The translations under genes were made by a program, and so were the position numbers. Positions 46,200 to 56,200 of a DNA stretch of 64,000 bases are shown one piece after another. Source of the stretch: Wolfiporia cocos (taxonomy: Eukaryota > Basidiomycota > Agaricomycetes > Polyporales > Phaeolaceae); contig JACCLO010000015.1 of assembly GCA_029448655.1 (NCBI GenBank), positions 1-64,000 of the forward strand, given 5' to 3'. Numbering within the stretch: position 1 is the stretch's first letter; each line of letters starts with the position of its first letter. The notes beneath the pieces are model-generated. The model worked only from the letters and a program-made list of their open reading frames with translations, did no database searches and had not been told where the DNA came from.

Positions 46200-47144
46200 A
46201 CGGGGGCATGGTTAGGGGCGCCCTTGTCAGGACGCCGCGCGGAATTTAGCCGACAGGTGTCTTCATCGAAGCGCGCGACTTCCTTCTAGAAAGAGAGTCG
46301 GTGACTGCCAGCGCTTGATAAGCTGGGTCACATGGTTGGGAATAGGATACACAGCCCATTTCCTCGTGGAGATGAGCTGGAAAGTGGTCGCAGTATTACA
46401 CCGCGACCGGTCCGCGCTTTAGTGGTAAGGCTTGCCATCTATAGCCACCTGGGTGTCACATCAGGGCTAAAAAACCATCCGTCGATCTAAGATCGCGCAT
46501 TCACGAGCGCTCCACACATCAAGGATGGTGGGCAACGCCGCATGCTTCCGGTGGGGCCCCAACTCGGTTTAACCCAGGCTCGCACACCGAGCTGCCCGTA
46601 GGACTTACGCTATTGGCTACCGCGAGTGACCTCGGCTGGTTTGGCCTTGCGAGCCGCACCACCTCACCACTTGGATTCCCCGAAGGAGATCCCAAGCGGG
46701 CCCCTTACGCCTGGGGGGCGGCTTTGGAAGATTCCCACACCCAACTAAGGGAATACGCCGAAGCGCATATCCCTATGGGGATCCTACTGGTAGTGTTGGG
46801 TCCCTGAACAGGGATTGCCAAGACAGGGGGCTGCGCGCACACAGGCAGACGGTCCCCTTTTCCCAATAGGCGGGTCTCAACCGCTGGCACCAGCAACCTT
46901 GTCAGGAAGCCGGCGCCTCTCCTTAACCCTGGAGTCCGGGTTCGCAGGACGCATGCTGCTGATTAGGCAAGCAGCGCCCCACTGGGTGGCAGCAGGCCGC
47001 TAAGCCCGCCGCCGATGTATCCCAATCCGCAACCACGGAGCATACATCCCCTTTGCAGGAGAGTAGCGGCCCCTGCGCTATCTCAGACACCTGTTGGAGG
47101 AAAAACCCAGGCGCCACCAGTTAAGGAGGCGCAGGGGGGTAGGT
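46200..47144 (-). ncRNA. structured 5' leader of element E, shared with element B
   Basis: On the element strand this segment carries, in the same order as B 49130-50000, the blocks AACCCGGACTCCAGGGT, GGTCTGCCTGTGTGCGC (C for G at the first variable site), TTCCAAAGCCGCC, CACTCGCGGTAGCCAATAGC, GCAGCTCGG-GTGCGAGC, GCGATCTTAGATCGAC and TTTTTTAGCCCTGATGTGAC. Between the blocks, hairpins occur at matching places with unrelated but self-complementary stems. It is a transcript region, not a separate gene. Candidate roles are packaging, translation or dimerisation. Confidence 0.7.
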
Positions 47145-47155
47145 AGTTCTATTCT
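47145..47155 (-). promoter_or_regulatory. element E self-priming primer-binding site
   Basis: On the element strand the LTR is followed by TA and then AGAATAGAACT, a perfect 11-nt complement of AGTTCTATTCT in the LTR. The same spacing (two bases) is seen in element B. Confidence 0.85.
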
Positions 47156-47157
47156 TA

Positions 47158-48251
47158 TGACACAGATGGCTCTGTGGGACTCACCAAGCCAGTATCCTGC
47201 GATGAACTAGGCGACTTAGGTGAGGAAGAGGTTATCAGACGCAGTAGGAGGTAGGAGGTTCTTCTACGGCGTACGCCGAGAAGAATAGAACTGAAGTTAA
47301 AGAGCGCTTGGCTCCTACTTATATACATTGTGTCGGGAGGGCACGTGCTACTAGCTAGCGGTTGCCTTACCGGGTTATGTGGCTTTGCCAAGTGGCGAAG
47401 CTTTATCTTATCTGATGTTTAGTTACTCTATCTAGAATGGCCGTGGAAGGCCCTAATGGCCGACCCAATCGTAATAGAGGGATTATGTCTTATCTGTGAT
47501 ACTAACGCGGGCGCAGCCCGGGTATAGGTGAAGCCGGTTGCCGGATACCTTGCGGCATAATGGCGATTGGCCGTGCTTCGTTGGATGACCAAGGCGAGAC
47601 GCCGAGGTCGTTATGCCATTGGACGGGTAGTACCGTGGCATGTGTTACAGCCCGGTCCGGATGGTTACCGGGGCATGTATTGGTCTTAGCCGTGAGGCGA
47701 GGACCGGTGTTTGGGCAGCGCCGTGATGGCAGAAGCCCGGGACTTGGAGAACGCCGAGTCCGTGAGATGGCCGAGAAGGCCGAGCCTATAGCGATATTGC
47801 CTTGATGCTAATATAGTGCTATTTGGCCGTGTTGCCATTATTATGCGAAGGCGTGGCGCGCCTGAGGTGCCATTGTGATCAAGGATCTTATGGCGGTGGG
47901 AAGCCGGGAAGGCCGACCCAATAGTACAAGGCCGCGAGGCACTGTTTGTACATGTGGACATTATTATGCGAGCGTGCCGCGCTCGGCCTATCATTATGAT
48001 CTACGATCTATGACGTGGCTGGTCTTGCTCTGACGGGCGAGACCTTTATGACGTAGCTGTAACTATGCTATTGGACCGGAAGGTGCCGTAGCGTTATGTA
48101 TGCTGGTCATGTGGTGATAAGCCCAGTTAAGAGCTTGTCGTGGTGGCAATGGGAGTTAACCCGTAGATAACTTGTAGTTAGACGTATAAATCCCAGGTAA
48201 ATTGCTATAATCGTAGGAAAAATGCTGTAAGCCCCAGATAAATCTGTGACA
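47158..48251 (-). repeat. element E 5' LTR
   Basis: 1094 bp. On the element strand TATATAAG (plus coordinates 47318-47325) precedes AGTTCTATTCT (47282-47292) by 33 nt. The GC-rich U3 carries many GGCCG/CGGCC strings. Confidence 0.95.
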
Positions 48252-48339
48252 ACCCGGAAAAATTCGAAGTATGGTCGGATCATCTGAACCTAACCTACTT
48301 CAAGACGGCTCAGAAGCTCACCAGGAGACAGGCAAGATG
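48252..48339 (+). pseudogene. element C pol, short RNase H segment between two insertions
   Basis: Continues the frame after element E ([18 protein letters not shown], then LTRRQAR). It is cut again at 48339 by the solo LTR; the first 5 bp are the ACCCG target duplication. Confidence 0.9.
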
Positions 48340-48418
48340 TGACACAGATCTAACTGTGGGACTCACCGCCTAATCCACAAGGTGAGGGGAATAAGCAGGC
48401 AAGCAGTCAGAAGGCGCG

Positions 48419-49117
48419 TGTCACAGATTTGGGACATGCCACTATTTTTCCCGTATTTTTACCTATTTATCTGGTATTTCTACGACCTTGTAGACATTTA
48501 CGCTGCTAAGCGCCCGTCTACACGTACACGCAACCAAACAACACGTACACAACGCGGTATACGTCCACCTGTCATAACAACACGTACATAATACGCCCGT
48601 ACGCGTCAATGACTCAGCGGACTAACCTCCGGTGTCACGCGCCTTACTCATATCCCGATACCGGGCTATGTCAGTACAATTGGATAAGCGGCCCGCTCGT
48701 TATCACATGCCAATGACCTTACGATTACTCATATCCCGATACCGGAATATAAGAATCACATGCATGGCTTACTAACGTAGCTACAGCCACTTCCACAACA
48801 TGGACCTACGGTCCAAACAAACGATCTTACTGGTGCGGCCATTACCGGCGCACATGGTCTATTGTAGTTTACGACTTAACCATATTAGTTATGTCTGCGC
48901 ACAGACCACCTTCATGTTTGGCTCCCTTACCGGTAACCAAACAAAGCATGTATATAAGTAGGGCTATCACTGCGGATAAGCCTTAGATTTGTTCTCTGCA
49001 TTCGCACAGTTACATATCATCTCTGCTTGCGCCCACTAGCCTCCTCACCAACCTTCTGCAACTCCTTCAAGTCGCCTATAAGGTTATAGTGTGAGTCCCA
49101 CAGTCTAGTCTGTGTCA
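48419..49117 (+). repeat. element B 5' LTR
   Basis: 699 bp, TGTCACAGATTTGG to CTAGTCTGTGTCA. TATATAAG at 48951-48958 lies 34 nt before AGATTTGTTCT (48985-48995), the predicted transcript start and primer. The string TACTCATATCCCGATACCGG occurs twice (about 48645 and 48725), a possible activator site. Confidence 0.96.
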
Positions 49118-49119
49118 TA

Positions 49120-49130
49120 AGAACAAATCT
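49120..49130 (+). promoter_or_regulatory. element B self-priming primer-binding site
   Basis: After the LTR come TA and then AGAACAAATCT, a perfect 11-nt complement of AGATTTGTTCT at 48985-48995 in the LTR. Confidence 0.87.
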
Positions 49131-50138
49131 CCCCCCTACCCCCGCCCTTGCGCTTGCGCTTGGGTCTGGGTTTCTATCCTACAGGGGCTATTACTTGTTG
49201 CTGCGCACATCCCTTTCTGCCTGACAAGGCGATTGGGGTGATAGTTGAGATCTGGGGGATACATCGCCATCCTCGGCAGAAGATTGGCAACCAGGGAAGC
49301 CACACCGCCTTTTTAGGCAGGAGGCCTACCTAACCCGGACTCCAGGGTCAAGGAGACATGGTCCTCGCTGACAAGCTTGGACCATGCGCGGTTAAGACCC
49401 GCCTGTGGAGAAAAGGGGACGGTCTGCCTGTGTGCGCCCAACCCCCTGTCATGGCAAGCGTTGTTCAGCGCCCCATCACTATCCACAGGGTCATCATTAT
49501 GATGGCATGGGAATTTTCCAAAGCCGCCTCCCAGGCGTAAGGGACCTGCTTTGAACCCGTTATGGGAAAAGCAGTGAGGGGGGTGACGTAAAAAATCACC
49601 CTGCCATAGGTCACTCGCGGTAGCCAATAGCATAAGTCCTCCGGGCAGCTCGGCGTGCGAGCATGGGTCAAACGGATTTGGGGCCCCATTGGAAGAGAAG
49701 CGCGTGGCCCACTCCTTCGGGATGTGGAGCGCTGCTGTCTCGCGATCTTAGATCGACAGTGGTTTTTTAGCCCTGATGTGACACCCATGTGGCTATAGAC
49801 GGCAACCTCATTGTTGAAGCATGGACAGGCTAAGGGATGTAAAATCCCAGCCACTTTCCGGCATCGTCCCTCCGGGGCGGTGTCGTGTATCCGAATCCCA
49901 ATCATCTGACCCAGGAACCGGCCTGGCAGTCAGCAACTCTACCCCTGGAGTCGGCGCCTCTGACCGTTAGGGTCATGCGAATATCCGCGCCGTCTCGGCA
50001 CAGGGTTTGCGCGCAACATAAGAGTAATTATGCCCCGTAGTACACCTTCTTTGCTCCTGAAAAGGAGTCCACTACCCTACCTTACATAATCCCTTCCATT
50101 CCTGTTCTTGGACGTATCACTGGGAAACTTCGTTTCTC
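49131..50138 (+). ncRNA. long structured 5' leader of element B
   Basis: About 1 kb before the first long ORF, with many hairpins: GCTCG-loop-CGAGC near 49650, CGATCTTAGATCG near 49742, GGGTGA-loop-TCACCC near 49576, GCTTT/AAAGC around CCC-GGG near 49550. Sequence blocks are shared in order with the non-coding element E leader. Small ORFs exist, but sequence change between B and E keeps base pairing rather than a protein. Likely roles are packaging, translation or dimerisation. Confidence 0.65.
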
Positions 50139-51062
50139 ATGAAGGCTGCACTTTCTAGAATCATGCCCCGCGTTACCCGTCGCACACGTGGCTCCTCCAC
50201 TGCCCCTTACGTCAAACCGGCGAAGCGGTCCCTTCTCAGCCGCATCGACACCGCCGACATTCCTCGGGCAGAGGACGTCACCTACACGCTTCCTGTAAAG
50301 GAAGATTACACTGGGAAACTCCATCTTTGGGAGATTCCCGTCCACATGCCAAAGCACATTGCTGAGGCTGGGAAACCCGCCCCTCGACCTCCCAAACCAG
50401 TTCCGCTCGCTAAGCGTATCTGGACAGAGGAAGAGAAGCTAGCGCAATCCATTACCGCCATGGAGAACCTAATCGAACTCCGCGAACTCAACAAGCTCAA
50501 GCTCGCCCGCGATAAGCTGAATAAGCGAATCGCCGCCAAACAAGCCGCCAAGGAAGCCAAGCAAGCAGCTTCTTCACTGGCCCTCCGTCTCTCCAGCCCA
50601 GCGGCCGGACCTTCTGTTCCGGCCAACCACAAGATTCTCGACCCTTCCCTCGTCTTCGGGAAGAAGAAGCCTCTCCAAGCATGCGATCAAGTTATTCCCA
50701 TGCTAGAAGGCACTCTCACTCGCCTCACTCCTCTCGCCAACCACCCCCCTAATTACCCAGGCTTCCATATGGAAAACGACATGCGTTTCCATACTATGGT
50801 AGTAGAATTGGAGGATCTGGTGGATAACGTAAAGGATAGAGCGAGACGGGGGAGGATCACCAATAGAGACTGGAGAATTATGAAAAAGTATTGCAAACAG
50901 CTCGGCAATATTTCCTTTTTGGATTGGCGTACGGACTTGGCTCGTATCGTAGCAGAATGCGTAGCGCTACAAATTACTTTTGCCTTCGGTGTAACACCAC
51001 CTGACAAGGTGGCAGGGCCCTCAACTACTTCGGTAGAAGAGGATATACTCGCGATTGTATAG
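50139..51062 (+). CDS. element B ORF1, extra protein upstream of gag, unknown function
   Basis: 307 codons from ATG 50139; a second ATG at 50163 gives a strongly basic start (MPRVTRRTRG). The middle has a Lys/Ala-rich helical, probably coiled-coil stretch (MENLIELRELNKLKLARDKL, RIAAKQAAKEAKQAA). The C-terminal third looks folded (MRFHTMVVELEDLVDNVKDR, WRIMKKYCKQLGNISFLDW). No Gag, zinc-finger or enzyme motif. It is followed after 145 nt by gag. Most Ty3/gypsy elements start with gag, so this is an added gene. A nucleic-acid-binding or particle role is a guess from the basic and coiled-coil character. Confidence 0.75.
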   Translation: MKAALSRIMPRVTRRTRGSSTAPYVKPAKRSLLSRIDTADIPRAEDVTYTLPVKEDYTGKLHLWEIPVHMPKHIAEAGKPAPRPPKPVPLAKRIWTEEEKLAQSITAMENLIELRELNKLKLARDKLNKRIAAKQAAKEAKQAASSLALRLSSPAAGPSVPANHKILDPSLVFGKKKPLQACDQVIPMLEGTLTRLTPLANHPPNYPGFHMENDMRFHTMVVELEDLVDNVKDRARRGRITNRDWRIMKKYCKQLGNISFLDWRTDLARIVAECVALQITFAFGVTPPDKVAGPSTTSVEEDILAIV

Positions 51063-51207
51063 TAGAAATACTATCATCTTTTAACTCTGAAATAGAGTGC
51101 GAGTGTGATCTATAACGAAAGTTGCAGCTTTCAAACCCAATCCCTTCTTAAGAATCTAAGACAATGAGTACCCGGAAACTAACATTCGTCACAAACAGTT
51201 ATTCACA

Positions 51208-53205
51208 ATGTCTTCCACCTCCTCCGTTAGCACCCCCCTCGCCCCTCGCAAAATGCGCCTCCGCTCAGAAGGCCCGGTGACACCGGTAGCTGGTCCCTCG
51301 GGAACCCAGCAACTGGTGACGCTGGAGCACCTAAGCGAGGGAGAAGAAGAGGAAGAGGAAGAGGAAGAAGAAATGCCGGAGTTCGTTCCCCCGCAAAGGG
51401 AATCTCCGACCAACCCCATGGGTACACGCCCAGGCTCCCCCATTACCGGATACCCACCGGCTCGTCGAACTCGCCCTATCGGGCCCGCCACCACCCTGGA
51501 AATGGAATTTTCGGGTCCAACACGACAGACTAATATTGCTGTCGAGAACAACCTCAAGGCGTACCTTCCTGAGGAGGAACACCACAAGGTGGATGGGTCC
51601 ATACATGGGCCAATCATCGATGCCGCCGTACAACGAAGTGCGGCCATAAGCCACGACACCACCGACACCCTAGGACGAATGGTGCACGCCCGCCTGGAGC
51701 GTATCCATGAACGAATCGATTCCCTGGCTGGGCAATCCAGGGCCATCGAACAGAAGGCCCAAGACGAGCTACACGAAGCGGTCAATTCGGTCCGGAACGA
51801 GGTATTGTCCACCATGGTGGACCTCGGCAAGGAACTCCGACAGGAGTACACCGCCAAGCTCTCCGAAATGGAGAAGCAGCTCCGGAAGGATTACCGGTCC
51901 CGGCTGGACGACCTCGAGGATGCATTTGCCGAACGCATGGAGAAGGTCGACGAGGAACTCCGGAGGATTCGCAAGAACCCCTCCGTCCCCAACCCTCCCG
52001 GCATCCGCACGCCTCCGAGTGACCCGGTAACGGTCCCCGGTAATGCTCAAACCCGAGCAGCCGAGGCCGCTGCCGCCGCACAAGCCGCAGCCGCTGCCGC
52101 AGCAGCCGTCGCCCCGCAGATTCCAGGTCTGCCCCAAAACCTGAAAATCCCCCCTCCCCCCGAATTCTCCGGGTCATCTGGAAAGGTGACTGCGCAGGAA
52201 TGGGTGGAGAAGATGGGCCTGTACTTCGGTACGCTCAGGGTCTACGATGACCATGACCGTATCACCACGGCCCTCTTCCGCGTCACAGGGGACGCATACA
52301 AGTTTTTCTCGCCTCTCATCAAGAAGGCAGGAAATGGTGAACCTCTCGGCACCTGGGAGGACTTCACCAAATCCGTAATGGTGCAATATGGGAAAATGAC
52401 GGATAAGGAGATAGCCAAAAAGGAAATTCGCGGCTACTACGGCACGAAGGGCAAGGAACTGGCAGAATCGAACTATTTCAATTACTGCGAACGGTTCCGC
52501 ACCCTCGGCCGACTCTCCGAAACCGCCAACGAGACTCTGGTGTGGGAATTCACCGAGACTCTCCCCGAAAAGGTTAAGGACACCTTAAACGTCCTCGGCA
52601 AGACTCCGTTCTTCAAGGCCCCGACCGACATCGAACCTCTGATCGACTTCGCCCTGGAAATGTACCAAACGTCATATCCGGACAAGATCAAGGGTTCGAT
52701 CTTCGAGAAGGCCGGCAAGAAGGACTCGGCACCTGCCGAAAAGAAGGAGACGTCCTCCGCTTCTGCGAAGAAGTCGGAGAAAAAGAAGGATAAAGGAAAG
52801 GCGCCCGCCAAAGCCCCCGCCGACACCACCAACGCCGTCTGCACTTACTGCAAGCAGACGGGACACTATTTCAACAAGTGTCCTAAGCTTGCCGCGGACA
52901 AGGCTGCGGGAACGTTCGTGCCTGCTGCTCAGCGGGCCGAACAACAAAGGGCGAAGGATGCAGCTGCCGCGTCTGGAAAGACCACGGCTGCTCCTTCGGG
53001 TAGTGGAAAGGGACAGGCTTCTGGCAAGAAGCCGTACTCGGCGCCCCCCGCGGATGGCAAGACGTATCGTGCCCGAACGATCTGGGAAGAAGTGACGGCT
53101 GACTCAAGCTCAGCAGGACCCTCGGCCCCCACCACCACCGTCGCCAATGTCGGGACCATCTCGGTTCCCCTCGCCCCAACCACACGTCTCGAAGACGTTC
53201 TGTGA
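51208..53205 (+). CDS. gag: element B Gag
   Basis: 665 codons. The N-terminus has an acidic run (about residues 47-58). A coiled coil follows (about 165-265, RIHERIDSLAGQSRAIEQK and ELRQEYTAKLSEMEKQLRKD), then an Ala-rich hinge and a Gag capsid domain (about 315-495, PPPEFSGSSGKVTAQEWVEK, YNYC-like FNYCERFRTLGRL). A Lys-rich segment and one CCHC knuckle CTYCKQTGHYFNKC near residue 548 complete it. It forms the particle. It ends at TGA 53205; pol overlaps it in the +1 frame over 53147-53205, so Pol probably needs +1 frameshifting or reinitiation. Confidence 0.93.
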   Translation: MSSTSSVSTPLAPRKMRLRSEGPVTPVAGPSGTQQLVTLEHLSEGEEEEEEEEEEMPEFVPPQRESPTNPMGTRPGSPITGYPPARRTRPIGPATTLEMEFSGPTRQTNIAVENNLKAYLPEEEHHKVDGSIHGPIIDAAVQRSAAISHDTTDTLGRMVHARLERIHERIDSLAGQSRAIEQKAQDELHEAVNSVRNEVLSTMVDLGKELRQEYTAKLSEMEKQLRKDYRSRLDDLEDAFAERMEKVDEELRRIRKNPSVPNPPGIRTPPSDPVTVPGNAQTRAAEAAAAAQAAAAAAAAVAPQIPGLPQNLKIPPPPEFSGSSGKVTAQEWVEKMGLYFGTLRVYDDHDRITTALFRVTGDAYKFFSPLIKKAGNGEPLGTWEDFTKSVMVQYGKMTDKEIAKKEIRGYYGTKGKELAESNYFNYCERFRTLGRLSETANETLVWEFTETLPEKVKDTLNVLGKTPFFKAPTDIEPLIDFALEMYQTSYPDKIKGSIFEKAGKKDSAPAEKKETSSASAKKSEKKKDKGKAPAKAPADTTNAVCTYCKQTGHYFNKCPKLAADKAAGTFVPAAQRAEQQRAKDAAAASGKTTAAPSGSGKGQASGKKPYSAPPADGKTYRARTIWEEVTADSSSAGPSAPTTTVANVGTISVPLAPTTRLEDVL

Positions 53206-56200
53206 AGAACACACCAGCCCCGCAGCGGCTGGGAGTGTACAGCGCCCCGAAGAAGCGCACCTCTACGAAGAGGCTTCACAGAGACCCCTTATCTTGTGGG
53301 AAGATAAGGCGGTCGTACGTCACCCGGTATCCCATCTCGGTATATTCGGTAACTCGGCAATGGACTTTGCCCGGAGGACAAGGACACTAGCTACACGTGC
53401 CCCTCCTGTACAATACTTCTACCCTGACCCGCTCGCGCTAAAGTTTTTCACTTTGTATAATGTACATGGAAACGATTCTCGAGACGACAATAAATCGTTC
53501 TCTATCGAAGTGGAACTGTGGGTATATGGAAAGAAAGTAAACGCCATGGCATTAATCGACACCGGTGCATCAATAAGCGTCATTGATAAGAAACTCGTCC
53601 ATGAGGAGAAGTTAGTCACTCAGAAACTACCTTCACCTCTCGAGATTCGTAACGCCGACGGTACCTCTAATACCGCCGGTAATATCAATATGGCAGTAAA
53701 AGCTTATATGGTGCACGAGGAACACAAGTCCACCGAATTCTTGTACGTAATGGACGTACAGAATGCGGATGTGATCCTCGGATATGACTGGTTCCTGAAA
53801 CACAACCCGGACTTCAACTGGCCGGAAGGAACCTTCACATATCGGTGTACGGAAAAATGCAAACATGGCAAACGGGTTTCGATTTCTGAGGAAGAGGACG
53901 AAATCGAACCCCGCAACATCTATCAGATCATCAATGACCTTCCAATAGATTTTCTCGGCTTAGAGGAGCCTGAGAACCCCTTTGTCGCTTGGGTGAACAC
54001 CCTTGACGAAGGAACGGAACTCCTTATCGATGCCATTCAGTCGATAACGGAGAAGTCAGATGATGAATTCCTGACAGATGCGGATCTCCAGAAATGGAAA
54101 TCCTTGGTTCCGGAGGAATACCAGGAGTTTGGTCCCACGGTATTTTCTCAACGCGCATCCGAAAGGATGCCCGAACGGAAACCATACGACCACGCCATCG
54201 ACTTCCCCGATGACGCGGTACTACCGCCCCCAAGTAAGGCATACAAGATGTCTCCTCAGGAGGCGAACTCGCTAGATCAGTGGATTCAGGAAGAGTTACG
54301 GAAGGGCTACATCCGACACTCGAAATCCCCGATCGCGAGCCCGGTCTTCTTCGTCCCTAAAAAAGACGGCGGAGCCCGAATGGTAGTCGATTACCGGAAA
54401 GTAAACGACTTGACCATTAAAAACAGGTACCCTCTCCCACGCATAGACGAGCTTATCGATAAGCTTAGCCAGGCTTCGATATTTACGAAGCTCGACTTGC
54501 GTTGGGGTTACAACAACGTAAGAATCAAGGAGGGAGATGAATGGAAGACCGCATTCATTACGCCTAACGGCCTTTACGAAGCTGTAGTCATGTACTTCGG
54601 TTTTTGTAATGCACCCAGCACGTTCCAACACATGATGAACGATATTCTAGGTGACCTTATCAGAGAAGGAAAGGTCATTGTCTACCTAGACGACATCCTT
54701 GTGTTCGGAAACGACCTGTTGGAACACCGTCGTATTGTCAAGCAAGTATTACAAATCTTGCAAGACAACGACTTGTTCGCGAAGCCTGAAAAGTGCTTCT
54801 TCGAACAAAGCAGTATTGAATACCTGGGAATGATCATTTCCAAAGGAAAAGTCGAAATGGACCCTAAGAAGGTAGCCGGTGTCATGGACTGGCCTACACC
54901 TGCCAAGGTGAAGGACGTCCAAGCCTTTGTTGGCTTCGCCAACTACTACCGTCGGTTCATTAAAGACTTCTCCAAAGTGGTTAAGCCGTTAACCGAACTG
55001 TCCAAGAAAAACACGCAGTGGAATTGGGGACCCGAACAAGCGGAAGCATTCCAAACTCTCAAGGAAGCTTTCACATCGGCTCCAATACTCCGGATCCCAG
55101 ATCAGGAGTCCCCGTTCCGCGTGGAAGCGGATTCTTCCGATTACGCAACTGGTGCAGTGCTATCACAATACTCTTCGGAGGATAAGCTCTGGCACCCGGT
55201 AGCCTTTTATTCGAAATCTCTATCAGCACCCGAAAGGAACTATGAGATTTACGATAAGGAGTTGCTCGCAATCATCCGTGCACTAGAGGAATGGAGACAT
55301 TACCTCGAAGGACACCCACACAAATTTGAAGTATGGTCGGATCATCTCAATCTGACATATTTCAAATCGGCACAACGGCTAACCCGGAGACAGGCACGTT
55401 GGAGTCTTTACCTGACAAGGTTCAACTTCACCATGTGTCACAAACCCGGTAAAACAATGCTAACGGCTGATCCTCTGTCACGGAGGCCAGACCATGAAGA
55501 GGGGGTGGAACTCGACAATCGCGATCAAATTTTGCTGAAACCGGAATACTTTACGGTTAGGGCGCTAGAAGCGTCACAGCAGGAGATACAATCAGGCGAC
55601 GAGGACCTCCTCCGACAAATCCGACAAGCCCTCATGGACGATCAAATTACCAAGGATTACCAGGAACTACTGAAAAGTGGTCCCAAAGAATTCGGTAAAG
55701 ATCTCCAGGAATGGAACATGGAGGCCGGATTACTCCTCAGACGAGGAAAAGTGTACGTTCCAAAAGAGCCTAAGGAATTGCGCACAAAGATCCTGGAGTT
55801 ACATCATGACCATGTGACTGCCGGACACTTCGGACGATGGAAGACCTATGAACTTCTGTCACGTAATTACTGGTGGCCTGGAATGACCACGATGGTAAAG
55901 CAATACGTGGAAGGTTGTGACACATGTCAACGCATGAAGAACCACAACCAGACCCCGTACGGACCCCTGCAACCGCTCCCAGTCCCGGAAGCACCTTGGG
56001 ACACCGTCACAATTGACCTTATCGTCCACTTACCGCCCAGCGGCGAATTGAAACAATTCAATGCTATTATGGTAATAGTGGACCGGCTTACCAAGCGAGC
56101 GCACTTCATTCCCACATCAGACAAGATAACGGCGAAAGAATTAGCGAACCTCCTATACCTTCGGATCTATCCGAACCACGGACTTCCGAAACAAATCATT

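Larger units (their letters stand above)
42199..48251 (-). mobile_element. element E: large non-autonomous LTR element (LARD-type)
   Basis: 6053 bp, inserted in element C pol with target duplication ACCCG (42194-42198 and 48252-48256). The 1094-bp LTRs look identical. The 3865-bp internal region has no gag or pol and no ORF above about 125 codons. It keeps a self-priming PBS, a structured leader shared with element B, and a stem-loop plus polypurine tract. It therefore has the signals needed for replication but must borrow proteins, most plausibly from a B-like element. Confidence 0.93.

Noticed and set aside
49358..49540. Small ORF in the element B leader similar to one in the element E leader (KGDGLPVCAQPPV and KGDRLPVCAQPPV)
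   Set aside because: The frame is not kept upstream of the shared block, E has no ATG, and between shared blocks the sequences differ while hairpins are kept. The resemblance is better explained by RNA structure.
49760..49800. CTGATG segment in the leaders considered as a hammerhead ribozyme core
   Set aside because: The core would need CTGATGA and a downstream GAAA with three stems; the segment reads CTGATGTGAC and no such fold was found.
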